Source of the DNA: a bacterium
GTDB taxonomy: Bacteria; Myxococcota_A; Polyangia; Nannocystales; Nannocystaceae
Assembly (NCBI GenBank): GCA_024742475.1
Contig: JANSYI010000016.1
Location: 1 to 64,000 of the forward strand
Length of the DNA stretch: 64,000 bases
Direction of reading: 5' to 3'
The position numbers were made by a program, and so were the translations under genes. Below are positions 41,733 to 50,940 of the stretch, in pieces. Under the pieces are notes generated by a model. It did no database searches. It saw nothing but the letters and a program-made list of their open reading frames with translations, and had not been told where the DNA came from. The stretch's first letter is position 1. Each line of letters opens with the position of its first letter.

Positions 41733-43742
41733 CTACTGTAGCCCGTTTGCTCGCTCGCGGGCGTCGGCCGCCCCTGTGGCGTCGCCCTTGGCTTCCAAGA
41801 TGGCCGAGAGCCGGATCCAGCCCTTGGCGCGTTCGGGCCTGAGCGCCACGGCGCGCCGAGCCACGTCCTCGGCCTCGCGCAGCGTCGCCCGATCACGCGC
41901 GAGATACAGCGCGAGGTTCTCCAGCGCCGCGGCCCGGCCCGGCTGCAGGGCCAGCGCGCGCCGGGTCGACTCGATCGCGCCCTGACGGTCGCCAAAGCGA
42001 TCTTGCAGCGACCCCAGGGCCACCCATGGACCGGGCTCGCGGTCGCTGACCTGCGCGGTCACGACCTCGAGGATCTTCAGCGCGCCCCGAGCGTCCTGGG
42101 TGACTCGAATCCGGCCGCGCGCGTCGTTGGCCATCGCCCACGCGAGGCGGCGTCGGTCCTCGGCTGCGGGCAGGCGCGCGTCCCAGGCGACGAGGATGCC
42201 TGCGGGGCTGGGTGCCTCGGGCAGCGCGGCTTGTTGCGCGGGCGTGCGGCCGGCGACGCGCACCGGGAGCACGCCGCGATCCGACCACCACCCCACCCCG
42301 CCGAAGATCGACACGGTGGGTGCTTCGACGGCGACCGGCGCGTGGTGTGCGGTCATGGCCGCGACGATCCGCTCGGCTTCGTTCGTACCCGACTGCGCCG
42401 CGCTCCACACCGCATGTCCGGCAGAGCCAGGGAGCAGCGCGTCGGGGACCGGCTTGTAGAGGTGCTGAGCCGGCACCGCCACCACGTCGGGGCGCGCGCC
42501 CTCGACGACCTGGGCGAAGACCAGCCCCGCGGCGAGATCGTCGGACTGCGAGAGCACGAGGGTTCCCGGCGGAGCCTGGCCGAGCGCACCGCGAGTCCAC
42601 GCGGCCGGACCCCACGAGGCGGTGTTCTCCAGGTCCTCGGCCGTGCGCAGGGCCCCCGGGAGCGCCAAGACGACGAACAGCAACGGGACGACGGCCCAGA
42701 CCGCGCGTCCCCGCGGCTGCACGTGCCGCCGCGCGAGCTCGGCCACGGCGACCGCGAGCAGCAGAGCCAAGACCAGCCCCGTCTGCCGCTCCGCCACGCC
42801 CATCGGGTTGATCGCGACGGCGTAGAGCAGCTCGACCGCGACCAGCCACGCGAGCAACGCTGCGACGCGCTGATCGCTGGCGGCTGGCTCGGGGCGCCAC
42901 GCCAGCCCCACGACGGCGCACAGCCCGAGCGTGGGTCCGACCGGGCCGAGATCTTCGGAGAGCCCGGCCAGCACCGCCTCGACGTTGAGGCGCCACACCG
43001 CCGCGGTCGACGGCCAGATCTGCTCGGTATACGCGGCGCGAATCGAGCTTGCCATGAGGTGGTCCCACAGCGCGCCGAGGGTGTCGGGGTCGCCCCAATC
43101 GGTCACCGGAGCGCGCGCGGAGGCCAGCGGCACCGCCAGGACGACCGCGCTGGCAGCCAGCACGCACAGCGGCGCCCATCTGGCCCACGGTCGCCGGCGG
43201 CGAAGCGCGAGCGCCCACCCGACGACGACCGGCACGACGAGCGCGAGGCGGGCGTCGCCAAAACACCACGCCGACCACACGGCGGCCATCGTTCCGATCA
43301 GACGACGTCGCGTGCCGACCTCCTCCTCACGCAGCGGCAGGAAGCCCCACAGTACGACGACCATGAGCGCGCCCTGCAGCGCGTAGATCTCCACGACCCT
43401 GGCCTGTCGGGCGAAGGTCCAACCGGCCGCGAGCCACGCTGCTGCACCGACCGCGATTAAAGGATGCACGCCGCGCGCGCGAAGCAGACCCACGAGGCCG
43501 CCAACGGTCACCCCCGCGAGCAGTGACGACAGGGCGGCCATGCGAAAGCCGATCGAGCCCAACGGCACCGTGGTGGCGGCGCGAAGCAGCAGCGCATAGC
43601 CGGGCGCCCCCGGGGGGTGCATGACGCCGAGCTCGAACCCGGCCGCGCCGATCTCGCCCGAGTCGAGCCAGTAGTGCGCAGGTGAGGCGAAGGCGAGAAA
43701 CACCACGAACGCCACCCAGCCGACCGCCAACGCGAGCCGCAT
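41733..43742 (-). CDS. DUF2723 membrane protein with C-terminal TPRs
   Basis: 669 residues. About ten hydrophobic segments in the first 400 residues. The N-terminal HYWLDSGEIGAAGFELGVMH and PPGAPGYALLLRA match the DUF2723 (protein O-mannosyltransferase-like, GT-C) pattern, in which the early Asp/Glu pair is the catalytic centre. A large periplasmic part follows, and the last 110 residues are TPR-like (GPWVALGSLQDRFGDRQGAI, AALENLALYLARDRATLREA). A role as lipid-linked sugar transferase is likely. The start at 43742 is ATG; a GTG at 43760 is possible. The sequence diverges from ribF. Confidence 0.82.
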   Translation of the reverse strand: MRLALAVGWVAFVVFLAFASPAHYWLDSGEIGAAGFELGVMHPPGAPGYALLLRAATTVPLGSIGFRMAALSSLLAGVTVGGLVGLLRARGVHPLIAVGAAAWLAAGWTFARQARVVEIYALQGALMVVVLWGFLPLREEEVGTRRRLIGTMAAVWSAWCFGDARLALVVPVVVGWALALRRRRPWARWAPLCVLAASAVVLAVPLASARAPVTDWGDPDTLGALWDHLMASSIRAAYTEQIWPSTAAVWRLNVEAVLAGLSEDLGPVGPTLGLCAVVGLAWRPEPAASDQRVAALLAWLVAVELLYAVAINPMGVAERQTGLVLALLLAVAVAELARRHVQPRGRAVWAVVPLLFVVLALPGALRTAEDLENTASWGPAAWTRGALGQAPPGTLVLSQSDDLAAGLVFAQVVEGARPDVVAVPAQHLYKPVPDALLPGSAGHAVWSAAQSGTNEAERIVAAMTAHHAPVAVEAPTVSIFGGVGWWSDRGVLPVRVAGRTPAQQAALPEAPSPAGILVAWDARLPAAEDRRRLAWAMANDARGRIRVTQDARGALKILEVVTAQVSDREPGPWVALGSLQDRFGDRQGAIESTRRALALQPGRAAALENLALYLARDRATLREAEDVARRAVALRPERAKGWIRLSAILEAKGDATGAADARERANGLQ

Positions 43743-43796
43743 CGGCGGATTGTCGAGCACGGCGGCGCCCTGGGCAAGCCGTGATAGCTTCCGCCC

Positions 43797-44789
43797 GTGG
43801 CGCTGCACGTCCAACGCGACCCCACCGCGCTCCCCCCGGGAGTCGCCGTGTGCATGGGGGCCTTCGACGGCCTCCACCGCGGACACCGCTCCCTGATCGA
43901 ACGCGCGCGCACCCACGCCGATCGCGTCGCGCTCGTCACGTTCGACCCCCACCCCACCGCGGTCCTGGCTCCCGAGCGCATGCCACCGCTCCTGCACGCG
44001 CCGGTGCAGCGAGAGCGCGTCGCCACGGCGCTGGACGTGTCGCACCTGGTGCTGCTGCCCTTCGACCTCGAGATGTCGCAGATGCCTCCCGAGCCCTTCC
44101 TCCAGCAGTTCTTCACCGACGGGCTGCGTCCGGCCGCCGTCGTGGTCGGCGCCGACTTCCGGTTCGGCGCGCGCAGGGCGGGCACGGCCGCGGGCATGGC
44201 CGCCCAGCTTCAGCCCGAGGGCATCGACGTGGACGTGGTCGACCTGCTCTCGGCCGAGACCGGCAAGAAGGTCAGCAGCAGCGACATCCGCCGAGCGCTG
44301 AGCAACGGCAACGTCGCCATGGCCGGCCAGATGCTCGGCCGCTGGCACGCGGTCGCGGGCACCGTGGTCCACGGGGCCAAGCGCGGCCGCGAGCTCGGCT
44401 TTCCGACCGCCAACCTCGCCCCAGCCGGCGGCACCGTCCCCCCCGTGGGCATCTACGCCACGGTGTTCTCGGTCTGGGACCCTAGCTCGCCGGACTACGG
44501 CGCGGTGTGGCCCTCGGTCACGAGCGTCGGCCACAACCCCACCTTCACCGAGGCGGGCGCACCACTGTCGGTCGAGACGTTCGTGCTCGACCGAGCGCTC
44601 GGCGACCGGCTGTACGGCGCCCGAGTCGAGGTGTCCTTCGTGCAGCGCATCCGCGACGAGATGAAGTTCGACGGCGCCGAAGCGCTGGTCGAGCAGATGC
44701 AGCGAGACGCCGCCACTGCCGCCGCGCTGGTCGACGACGAAGCGCTCGCCTACACCCTCGCGCCACCCTCCGCGGAGTTGGCCTCGTGA
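43797..44789 (+). CDS. ribF: Bifunctional riboflavin kinase / FAD synthetase
   Basis: 330 residues from GTG 43797, 6 nt after TAGCTT. The N-terminal nucleotidyltransferase domain shows CMGAFDGLHRGHRSLI, VTFDPHPTAVL and the SSSDIRRALSNGNV motif. The C-terminal flavokinase shows GRELGFPTANLAP, SVGHNPTFTE and VSFVQRIRDEMKFDG. It makes FMN and FAD from riboflavin, which the many flavoproteins here need. It overlaps the next gene by 4 nt (GTGA). Confidence 0.95.
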   Translation: MALHVQRDPTALPPGVAVCMGAFDGLHRGHRSLIERARTHADRVALVTFDPHPTAVLAPERMPPLLHAPVQRERVATALDVSHLVLLPFDLEMSQMPPEPFLQQFFTDGLRPAAVVVGADFRFGARRAGTAAGMAAQLQPEGIDVDVVDLLSAETGKKVSSSDIRRALSNGNVAMAGQMLGRWHAVAGTVVHGAKRGRELGFPTANLAPAGGTVPPVGIYATVFSVWDPSSPDYGAVWPSVTSVGHNPTFTEAGAPLSVETFVLDRALGDRLYGARVEVSFVQRIRDEMKFDGAEALVEQMQRDAATAAALVDDEALAYTLAPPSAELAS

Positions 44790-45244
44790 GCAGGACCCGA
44801 GACCCGATCGCGAGCACGACGATCGCTCGCCTGTACCTCGCGCAGGGGCACCGCCGCAAAGCCGCCCGTATGCTCGAGGCGCTCATCGAGCGGGACCCCG
44901 CCGACGGCGCCGCGCTTCACCTCCGCGAGCGGCTCGAGGCGACAACCGTCCCCACCGTCACCGCAGCCGTCGACGACGAACAGCTGGAGGTCACGTGGGA
45001 ATCGGTGCGCGCGCAGCCCCAACGGCACGTGGTGATCGTTTCGTTCCTGGGTGATCGCGCGCGACCCCGCACGGTGGTCACCTCGGTCGCCTGCGAGGAC
45101 GCTGCCGGGGCATGCACCTTTGAGAGACCTCGCGAGCCCGGCAGCGCATCGATCTGCGTGGGCTTCGTGGGGCCCGGCGGCTTCGTGGCCGAGGCGGTGA
45201 CCAGCCCGCTGGTGTGGTCCAACGGCGAAGCCGACGAGGCCTGA
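44786..45244 (+). CDS. Small hypothetical protein with TPR-like N-terminus
   Basis: 152 residues from GTG 44786, overlapping the ribF stop. The N-terminus STTIARLYLAQGHRRKAARM is one TPR-like helix pair, followed by a beta-rich region (LEVTWESVRAQPQRHVVIVS) with two cysteines. No signal peptide. The family was not recognised. The operon position, between ribF and dapA, does not suggest a clear function. Confidence 0.75.
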   Translation: MSRTRDPIASTTIARLYLAQGHRRKAARMLEALIERDPADGAALHLRERLEATTVPTVTAAVDDEQLEVTWESVRAQPQRHVVIVSFLGDRARPRTVVTSVACEDAAGACTFERPREPGSASICVGFVGPGGFVAEAVTSPLVWSNGEADEA

Positions 45245-45293
45245 CGCCGCGCAGCCTGCGTTGGCCGGCACCATGCTACGGTCCGCGGCGATC

Positions 45294-46172
45294 ATGTTCA
45301 GTGGAGCCTTCACTGCCCTCGCCACTCCGTTTCGCAATGGTGCCCTCGACAAGGAGGCCCTGAAAAAACTCGTCGAGGCGCAGATCAAAGGTGGCATCGA
45401 CGGCTTGGTGCCGTGCGGCACGACCGGAGAGTCTCCGACGCTCAGCCACGCCGAGCAGATCGAGGTGATCACCGTCGTGGCCGAGGCCGCCTCCGGGCGC
45501 GTGCCGCTCATTGCCGGCGCCGGATCCAACAGCACCGCCGAGGCGATCGAAATGGCCTCGGCCTGCAAGGACCTGGGCGTCGCGGCGACCCTGCAGGTGA
45601 TGCCCTACTACAACAAGCCATCGCAGCAGGGCATGCGCGACCACATCCTGCGCGTGGTCGAGGCCTCCGGCGTGCCCGCGGTGCTCTACAACGTCCCGTC
45701 CCGCACGGTCGTCGACCTGCAGCCGGCGACCGTGGCCGAGCTGGCCAAGCACGAGCTGGTGGTCGCCATCAAGGAAGCCACCGGCGACATGAACCGTGCC
45801 ATCGAGATCCGCGAGCAGGTCGGGCACGACTTCGCGCTGCTCAGCGGCGACGACTTCACGCTGCTGCCGTTCCTGAGCGTCGGCGGCAACGGGGTCATCT
45901 CGGTCGGCAGCAACATCGTGCCGGGTCTGTTCGCTCGGCTGTGCGAGGCCGCAGCAAACGGACGCTACGACGAGGCGCGCGACCTGCAGTTCAAGCTGCA
46001 GCCCCTCAACCGCGCGATGTTCTGCGCCAGCAACCCCGGGCCGCTCAAGGCCGGGCTCGCCAAGCTCGGCATCATGACCGACGAGGTCCGCTCTCCCCTG
46101 CAGGCGGTCACCGAAGGCACCGCCGCCCACACCCAAGTCATGGACGCCTTGCGCGCCCTGGAGCTCGTCTGA
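45294..46172 (+). CDS. dapA: 4-hydroxy-tetrahydrodipicolinate synthase
   Basis: 292 residues from ATG 45294, the normal DapA length; an in-frame ATG further upstream at 45261 is not needed. It condenses pyruvate and aspartate semialdehyde in lysine and meso-diaminopimelate synthesis. Visible features are the GTTGE motif in VPCGTTGESPTLS, MPYYNKPSQQGM with the Tyr of the triad, and the Schiff-base Lys in VVAIKEATGD. The dapB start overlaps its stop by one base (TGATG). Confidence 0.95.
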   Translation: MFSGAFTALATPFRNGALDKEALKKLVEAQIKGGIDGLVPCGTTGESPTLSHAEQIEVITVVAEAASGRVPLIAGAGSNSTAEAIEMASACKDLGVAATLQVMPYYNKPSQQGMRDHILRVVEASGVPAVLYNVPSRTVVDLQPATVAELAKHELVVAIKEATGDMNRAIEIREQVGHDFALLSGDDFTLLPFLSVGGNGVISVGSNIVPGLFARLCEAAANGRYDEARDLQFKLQPLNRAMFCASNPGPLKAGLAKLGIMTDEVRSPLQAVTEGTAAHTQVMDALRALELV

Positions 46173-46984
46173 TGGACGACCGTCTCACCTCCGTCATCAT
46201 CATGGGCGCCCGCGGACGCATGGGGCAGACCCTCATGTCGCAGGTGCTCGAGTCCGACCATCTCACCCTCGCCGGCGCGGTCGACCGACCCGGCGCACCC
46301 GGTCAGCGCGAAGACGTGGGACCCCTGGTGGGCCGCCGCGCCGTCGGCATCAAGATGGCCGACGAGCTCATCCCAGGGCGCAACGACGTCGTCATCGACT
46401 TCTCGCTGCCCGAAGCGACCGAAGGCGTGCTGCGTGCGTGCGTCGAGCACCGCGCTCCGCTGGTGCTCGGCACCACGGGCCTCAGCGAGGACGCCCAGGG
46501 TCAGCTCATCGAGGCGTCTCGACAGATACCAATCGTTGCGGCGGCCAACTACTCGGTCGGCGTCACGCTGATGATCCACCTCGCGGGTGCGACCGCGAAG
46601 GCGCTGGGCACCGACTGGGAGGCCGAGATGTTCGAGATCCATCACCGCCACAAGCGAGACGCCCCCTCCGGCACGGCGCTGCGCGTCGCTCAGGCCGTCG
46701 CCGACGCGACCGGGCGCGACTTCGAGGCGGTGCGCAAGACCAACCGCGACGAGACCGGGCCACGCAGCCGGGAAGAGATCGGCGTCATGGCGCTGCGTGG
46801 CGGCGACGTGGTGGGCGAGCACACGCTCATGTTCATCGGCGAGTCCGAGCGCATCGAGCTCACGCACCGCGCGATGGACCGCGCCATCTTCAGCCGCGGA
46901 GCCCTCCGGGCCGCACGCTGGGTCGCGGGCAAGGAGCCGGGGCTCTACGACATGTTCGACGTCTTGGACCTGCACGGCGTCTGA
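46172..46984 (+). CDS. dapB: 4-hydroxy-tetrahydrodipicolinate reductase
   Basis: 270 residues. The N-terminal dinucleotide site IIMGARGRMGQTLM, the catalytic histidine motif EIHHRHKRDAPSGTAL and the GVMALRGGDVVGEHTLMF end match DapB. It reduces the DapA product with NAD(P)H. Directly coupled to dapA; the two supply diaminopimelate for cell wall and lysine. Confidence 0.95.
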   Translation: MDDRLTSVIIMGARGRMGQTLMSQVLESDHLTLAGAVDRPGAPGQREDVGPLVGRRAVGIKMADELIPGRNDVVIDFSLPEATEGVLRACVEHRAPLVLGTTGLSEDAQGQLIEASRQIPIVAAANYSVGVTLMIHLAGATAKALGTDWEAEMFEIHHRHKRDAPSGTALRVAQAVADATGRDFEAVRKTNRDETGPRSREEIGVMALRGGDVVGEHTLMFIGESERIELTHRAMDRAIFSRGALRAARWVAGKEPGLYDMFDVLDLHGV

Positions 46985-47058
46985 AGACCCGCGGCGGGTT
47001 CGCGAGTGCGCGCACGATTTCCTTGCAATGCGAGGCCGACAGTCGCGTCGTAGGGGGT

Positions 47059-47712
47059 GTGAACCACGCCGCGCCCGGACCCGTGAACCCCTACGCCCCG
47101 CCGACCGCACCCACCGGCCACCACCGGGGCGCCGGCGCGCCGTCGCTCGACTACTTTCGCGAGGGGCAGGACCTCGTCGTGCGTAAGGAGTCCACGCTGC
47201 CAGAGATCTGCATTCGCACCGGCCAGCCCACGAGCGGGCGCATGCGCACCAAGAAGCTCTCGTGGGTCCCGCCGTGGACGATCATCGTGTTAGTCCTCAT
47301 CCGGATCGTTGGGCTCATCTGCATGCTCATCGCGCGCAAGACGGCCAACGTCACGTTCTCGCTCAGCGAGGAGGCGCAGGCCAAGCGCAAGCAGGGGCTG
47401 ACGATCGGGCTCGGTGTCGTCGGCGCCTCCCTCCTGGTGACGATCGCAGGCTTCGCGATGGATTCCGAGTCGGGCGCCCTGCTGGGCGTCTTCGGCATCC
47501 TCGGGTTGTTCGTCGGCATCCTCCTCGCCGCGCTCCTGCACCGCCCGTTTCAGCTGCGGAAGATGGCCGACGACTACCTCTACCTGCGCCTCAAGCCCGC
47601 CGCGTTGGACGCGTTCGAAGCCCATCGAGCGTCGCACCAGGTTGTGGCGGCCCCGGTTGCGCACAGTCCGTTCGCGGCGCAAGCCCCGGCCGGTCACAGC
47701 CCCTTCGGCTGA
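47059..47712 (+). CDS. Integral-membrane protein of unknown function
   Basis: 217 residues from GTG 47059; a GTG at 47083 giving the common start MNPYAPPTAP is equally possible. Pro/Ala-rich N-terminus, then RKESTLPEICIRTGQPTSGR, which is common in a broad family of myxobacterial membrane proteins, two hydrophobic segments (WTIIVLVLIRIVGLICMLIA and LTIGLGVVGASLLVTIAGFA) and a third (LLGVFGILGLFVGILLAALL). Short Ala/Pro end with HSPF repeats. It lies 75 nt after dapB. Function unknown. Confidence 0.75.
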   Translation: MNHAAPGPVNPYAPPTAPTGHHRGAGAPSLDYFREGQDLVVRKESTLPEICIRTGQPTSGRMRTKKLSWVPPWTIIVLVLIRIVGLICMLIARKTANVTFSLSEEAQAKRKQGLTIGLGVVGASLLVTIAGFAMDSESGALLGVFGILGLFVGILLAALLHRPFQLRKMADDYLYLRLKPAALDAFEAHRASHQVVAAPVAHSPFAAQAPAGHSPFG

Positions 47713-47748
47713 GCCGCTGTAGGTGGTGATCTGCGATACGCTCCGGCC

Positions 47749-48930
47749 GTGTCGCGACTGCCGTACCTGACTACGCGCCTCCAGGGCTTTGGCACCACGA
47801 TCTTTGCCGAGATGACCGCGCTGGCCAACCAGCACGGCGCGGTCAACCTGGGCCAGGGGTTTCCAGACTTCGAGGGCCCCGCCGAGGTCAAGGAAGCGGC
47901 GATCGAGGCCATGCGGGCGGGACACAACCAGTACTGCCCCGGTCACGGCATCCCTGCGCTGCGAGCGGCGATCGCCGAGCATCAGAAGCGCTTCTACGAC
48001 CTCGACTACGACCCCGAGCGCGAGGTCACCGTCTTCACGGGGGCAACCGAGGCCATCGCGAGCAGCTTGCTCGCCGTCTGTGAAGCCGGCGACGAGGTCG
48101 TGCTCTTCGAGCCGTTCTACGATAGCTATCGGGCCGCCGTGGCGATGGCTGGAGCGTCGCCGCGGGTCATCCCCCTGCGCGACCCCGACTTCAGCTACGA
48201 CCCCGCCCTGCTCGACCTATCGATAGGGCCCAAGACCCGCGTGCTGGTGCTCAACAGCCCGCACAACCCCACGGGCAAGGTGTTCTCGAAGGCTGAGCTC
48301 GAGCACATCGCGCGCCTGTGCATCGAGCACGACGTGCTGGTGCTCAGCGACGAGGTCTACGAGCACCTCACCTTCGGCGAGCCCCACGTCCCCATCGCGA
48401 CGCTGCCGGGCATGAAGGACCGAACCATCACGATCTCCTCGGCGGGCAAGACCTTCTCGTTCACCGGGTGGAAGATCGGCTGGGCGTGCGCAGGCGAGGA
48501 CGTCACGCGGGCCATCCGCACCAGCCACCAGTTCGTCACCTTCTGCAACGGCACCCCGTTTCAGCACGCGATCGCCCACGCGCTGCGCATGGGCGACGAC
48601 TTCTTCGAGGGCTTTCGCGGCGAGTACCAGGTGCGACGCGACAAGCTCTGCGCCGGGCTGCGCGACGTCGGGTTCACCGTGCTCGAGCCCGCGGGCACGT
48701 ACTTCGCGTGCGTCGACATCCGCACGCTCGGCTTCGACGACGACCGAACCTTGTGTCGCTTGCTGCCCGAGAAGGTCGGGGTGGCCGCGATTCCCAACTC
48801 GGCGTTCTACCTCGACCCCCGGCGCGGCAACCATCTGGTGCGGTTCGCGTTCTGCAAGACCGACCCGGTGCTCGACGAGGGCATCGCCCGGCTGCGCAAG
48901 AACATCGGCAACCTGAAGGCGAGCGCATGA
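47749..48930 (+). CDS. Class I/II aminotransferase, methionine/glutamine-type
   Basis: 393 residues from GTG 47749, 6 nt after TACGCT. Fold type I PLP enzyme: NLGQGFPDFEGP at the start, the substrate block NQYCPGHGIPALRAAI, and PLP lysine in SSAGKTFSFTGWKIGW, plus NSPHNPTGKVF. It resembles YbdL (methionine aminotransferase) and kynurenine/glutamine transaminase K. The next gene, with ATGA overlap, is an omega-amidase, so the pair likely transaminates keto acids (for example the methionine-salvage keto acid) with glutamine as donor. Confidence 0.9.
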   Translation: MSRLPYLTTRLQGFGTTIFAEMTALANQHGAVNLGQGFPDFEGPAEVKEAAIEAMRAGHNQYCPGHGIPALRAAIAEHQKRFYDLDYDPEREVTVFTGATEAIASSLLAVCEAGDEVVLFEPFYDSYRAAVAMAGASPRVIPLRDPDFSYDPALLDLSIGPKTRVLVLNSPHNPTGKVFSKAELEHIARLCIEHDVLVLSDEVYEHLTFGEPHVPIATLPGMKDRTITISSAGKTFSFTGWKIGWACAGEDVTRAIRTSHQFVTFCNGTPFQHAIAHALRMGDDFFEGFRGEYQVRRDKLCAGLRDVGFTVLEPAGTYFACVDIRTLGFDDDRTLCRLLPEKVGVAAIPNSAFYLDPRRGNHLVRFAFCKTDPVLDEGIARLRKNIGNLKASA

Positions 48931-49682
48931 GAGTCGCCGGCATTCAGTCCGACATCGTCTGGGAAGACCCGGCCGCAAACTTCGAGCGGCTGCGCTCCTG
49001 GGTCGCTGCGGCCAAGGCCGCGGGCGCATCGCTGGTCGTGCTGCCCGAGATGTACGCGTGCGGGTTCTCGATGGACGCCGAGGCGATCGCCGAGCCCCCC
49101 GAGGGCCCGAGCACGGCCTTCTTGCGACAGATGGCCGCCGAGCACGACGTCTGGATCGCGGGGAGCGTGCCCCAGCGGCAGGCCGGTGCCCGCCCCAAGA
49201 ACACGCTGATCGTCTCGGCTCCCGACGGCACGCTGACCCGCTACGCGAAGATCCATCCGTTCACGTTCGCGGGCGAGCACGAGCACTACGACGCGGGATC
49301 GGCGTTCGTCTCCGTCACGATCGAGGGCGTTCGCATCACCTGGTTCATCTGCTACGACCTGCGCTTCGCCGACGAGTTCTGGGCGACCGCACACGACACC
49401 GACTGCTACGTGGTCGTCGCGAACTGGCCCAAGAAAAGACGCGAGCACTGGACGACCCTCCTGCGAGCCCGCGCGATCGAAAACCAGGCCTACGTCGTGG
49501 GCATCAACCGCGTCGGCGTCGGCGGAGCCCTCGAGTACAGCGGCGACTCGCGAATCTTCGACCCGTGGGGCGAAGCGGTCGCGGCGGCGGCGATGAAGGA
49601 GACGATGCTGCTCGCCGACGTCGACCCGCAGGTCGTCGCCGAGGCTCGGACGAAGTTCCCCGTCCTCGAAGACCGACGCTGA
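48927..49682 (+). CDS. Omega-amidase-like carbon-nitrogen hydrolase
   Basis: 251 residues, starting in ATGA overlap with the aminotransferase gene. Nitrilase-superfamily triad Glu-Lys-Cys is visible in VLPEMYACGF, KIHPFTFAGE and FICYDLRFADEF. The close match is to YafV/Nit2, which hydrolyses alpha-ketoglutaramate to alpha-ketoglutarate and ammonia. This would pull the glutamine transaminase reaction forward. The pairing makes the function more certain than the sequence alone. Confidence 0.9.
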   Translation: MRVAGIQSDIVWEDPAANFERLRSWVAAAKAAGASLVVLPEMYACGFSMDAEAIAEPPEGPSTAFLRQMAAEHDVWIAGSVPQRQAGARPKNTLIVSAPDGTLTRYAKIHPFTFAGEHEHYDAGSAFVSVTIEGVRITWFICYDLRFADEFWATAHDTDCYVVVANWPKKRREHWTTLLRARAIENQAYVVGINRVGVGGALEYSGDSRIFDPWGEAVAAAAMKETMLLADVDPQVVAEARTKFPVLEDRR

Positions 49683-49740
49683 GGCGTCTGCGGGGCCGGC
49701 ACCGCACGATCGACGGCACGGCGATTGACCCCCCGACCAC

Positions 49741-50778
49741 GTGCGGCCTACCGTGAGCGCAGTGTGGCTCGCGCTCCTGCTCGCGCTGGCAGGACCGCCA
49801 GCGCTTCCGCCCCTCCCCGGCGAGACCCCGCCCGAAGCCGCCCCCGCACCGGAGGCTCCCGCGGCGAAGCCGGTGACCCCAACGGCGAAGCCGGTGCAGA
49901 CGGCCCCGCCGAGCGACGCATCACCTCCGAGCGCACAGCCGCCGCGCGACGAGGGCACCTTCTCGATTCCCGCCACCGAAGAGCCTCCGCAGCCGGAGGC
50001 CACGGGCCCCGCTCCTGCGCCCGCCCCCGCGCCCGTCGAGGCCGAACCGGAGCGCAGCGACAATCCCCCGGCTGCCCCCGGCCTCATCGGCGAAGAGCCC
50101 CGCGACGCAGACGAAGCCAGGGGATACATGCGCCTCCCTCCACCCACGCGCCCGCCCTATCGAGGCACCGGCCTGTTCATCGGGGCGGGCGTCTCCTTCA
50201 CGGTCGCGCTCACCGAGCAAATCATCGCGCACCGGCTGGTCAAGACGCGCTGCATCGACCCGATCGGGCGCGGTGAGTTCGACACCAGCGAAGACGTGGG
50301 TGACGTGTTCACCGGCTGCGCCCCTGGGGTCCTGCCCGCGCTCGCGCTGCGGGTGCACTCGGACATCGGCTTGCTCGCGGCGATCGGCCTGGCCACCGCG
50401 GGCGGCATCACGCGCGGCAACCACGACGCCTACGCCGATGTGTTCGACCCACCCGGGCGACGGCGCAAAGTCGCGGGTCTGCGCATCGCCGGCATCAGCT
50501 TGATCGGAGCGGGTGTTGTGTCGTGGTTGACCACGGGGGCGGCGGCGTGGGGCATCGTCGGCAACTGCGGCACGGCGCGATGCGTGAACAGCGGGCGCCT
50601 CATGGCCTTCATCACCCGCGATCTGTCGGCGGGCATGGTCGCTGCGGGAGGCGGCATGCTGGGATTCGCCGAGAGCTACCGACGGCGGCACGACGGCTAT
50701 ACGCGAGACCGGGCGCTGTCCATCGGGCCCTCACTGTCGCTCGGAGGCCTGGGCCTCAGCCTCTCGGGCCGGATCTAG
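49741..50778 (+). CDS. Secreted Pro/Ala-rich membrane-associated protein
   Basis: 345 residues from GTG 49741 (GTG 49753 possible). Signal-peptide-like start, then a long Pro/Ala/Glu-rich linker to about residue 140 and a C-terminal region with four hydrophobic segments (GTGLFIGAGVSFTVALTEQI, LLAAIGLATAGGI, IAGISLIGAGVVSWLTTGAA and DLSAGMVAAGGGMLGFAESY). Two Cys pairs may form disulfides. Family not recognised. Its TAG stop lies within the left arm of the palindromic element at 50775. Confidence 0.72.
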   Translation: MRPTVSAVWLALLLALAGPPALPPLPGETPPEAAPAPEAPAAKPVTPTAKPVQTAPPSDASPPSAQPPRDEGTFSIPATEEPPQPEATGPAPAPAPAPVEAEPERSDNPPAAPGLIGEEPRDADEARGYMRLPPPTRPPYRGTGLFIGAGVSFTVALTEQIIAHRLVKTRCIDPIGRGEFDTSEDVGDVFTGCAPGVLPALALRVHSDIGLLAAIGLATAGGITRGNHDAYADVFDPPGRRRKVAGLRIAGISLIGAGVVSWLTTGAAAWGIVGNCGTARCVNSGRLMAFITRDLSAGMVAAGGGMLGFAESYRRRHDGYTRDRALSIGPSLSLGGLGLSLSGRI

Positions 50779-50940
50779 CAGCCTGTGGTGAAACCCGGCG
50801 CGGCGGATCGCGAAGGATTTTTCGCTCCTGGGTAGGAGCCGAAACGCCGCTGTACCGAGTGTACTGCAAGTGTTGGCGACGCCGCCAGGAGCGAAAAAGA
50901 CGAGTGAGACGTCGTGTCGGGTTTCACCACGGGCTGCTAG
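50775..50940. mobile_element. MITE-like palindromic element of 166 bp
   Basis: The ends are 23-bp inverted repeats with one mismatch, 50775-50797 and 50918-50940, beginning CTAGCAGCC. Inside them is a second inverted repeat of 14 bp with no mismatch, TTTTTCGCTCCTGG (50818-50831) against 50885-50898, and a small hairpin GCTCCT/AGGAGC. There is no coding capacity. The left end contains the stop of the gene to the left, and the right end provides the last four codons and stop of the convergent NUDIX gene. It may be a non-autonomous mobile element or a two-way terminator. Confidence 0.65.
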
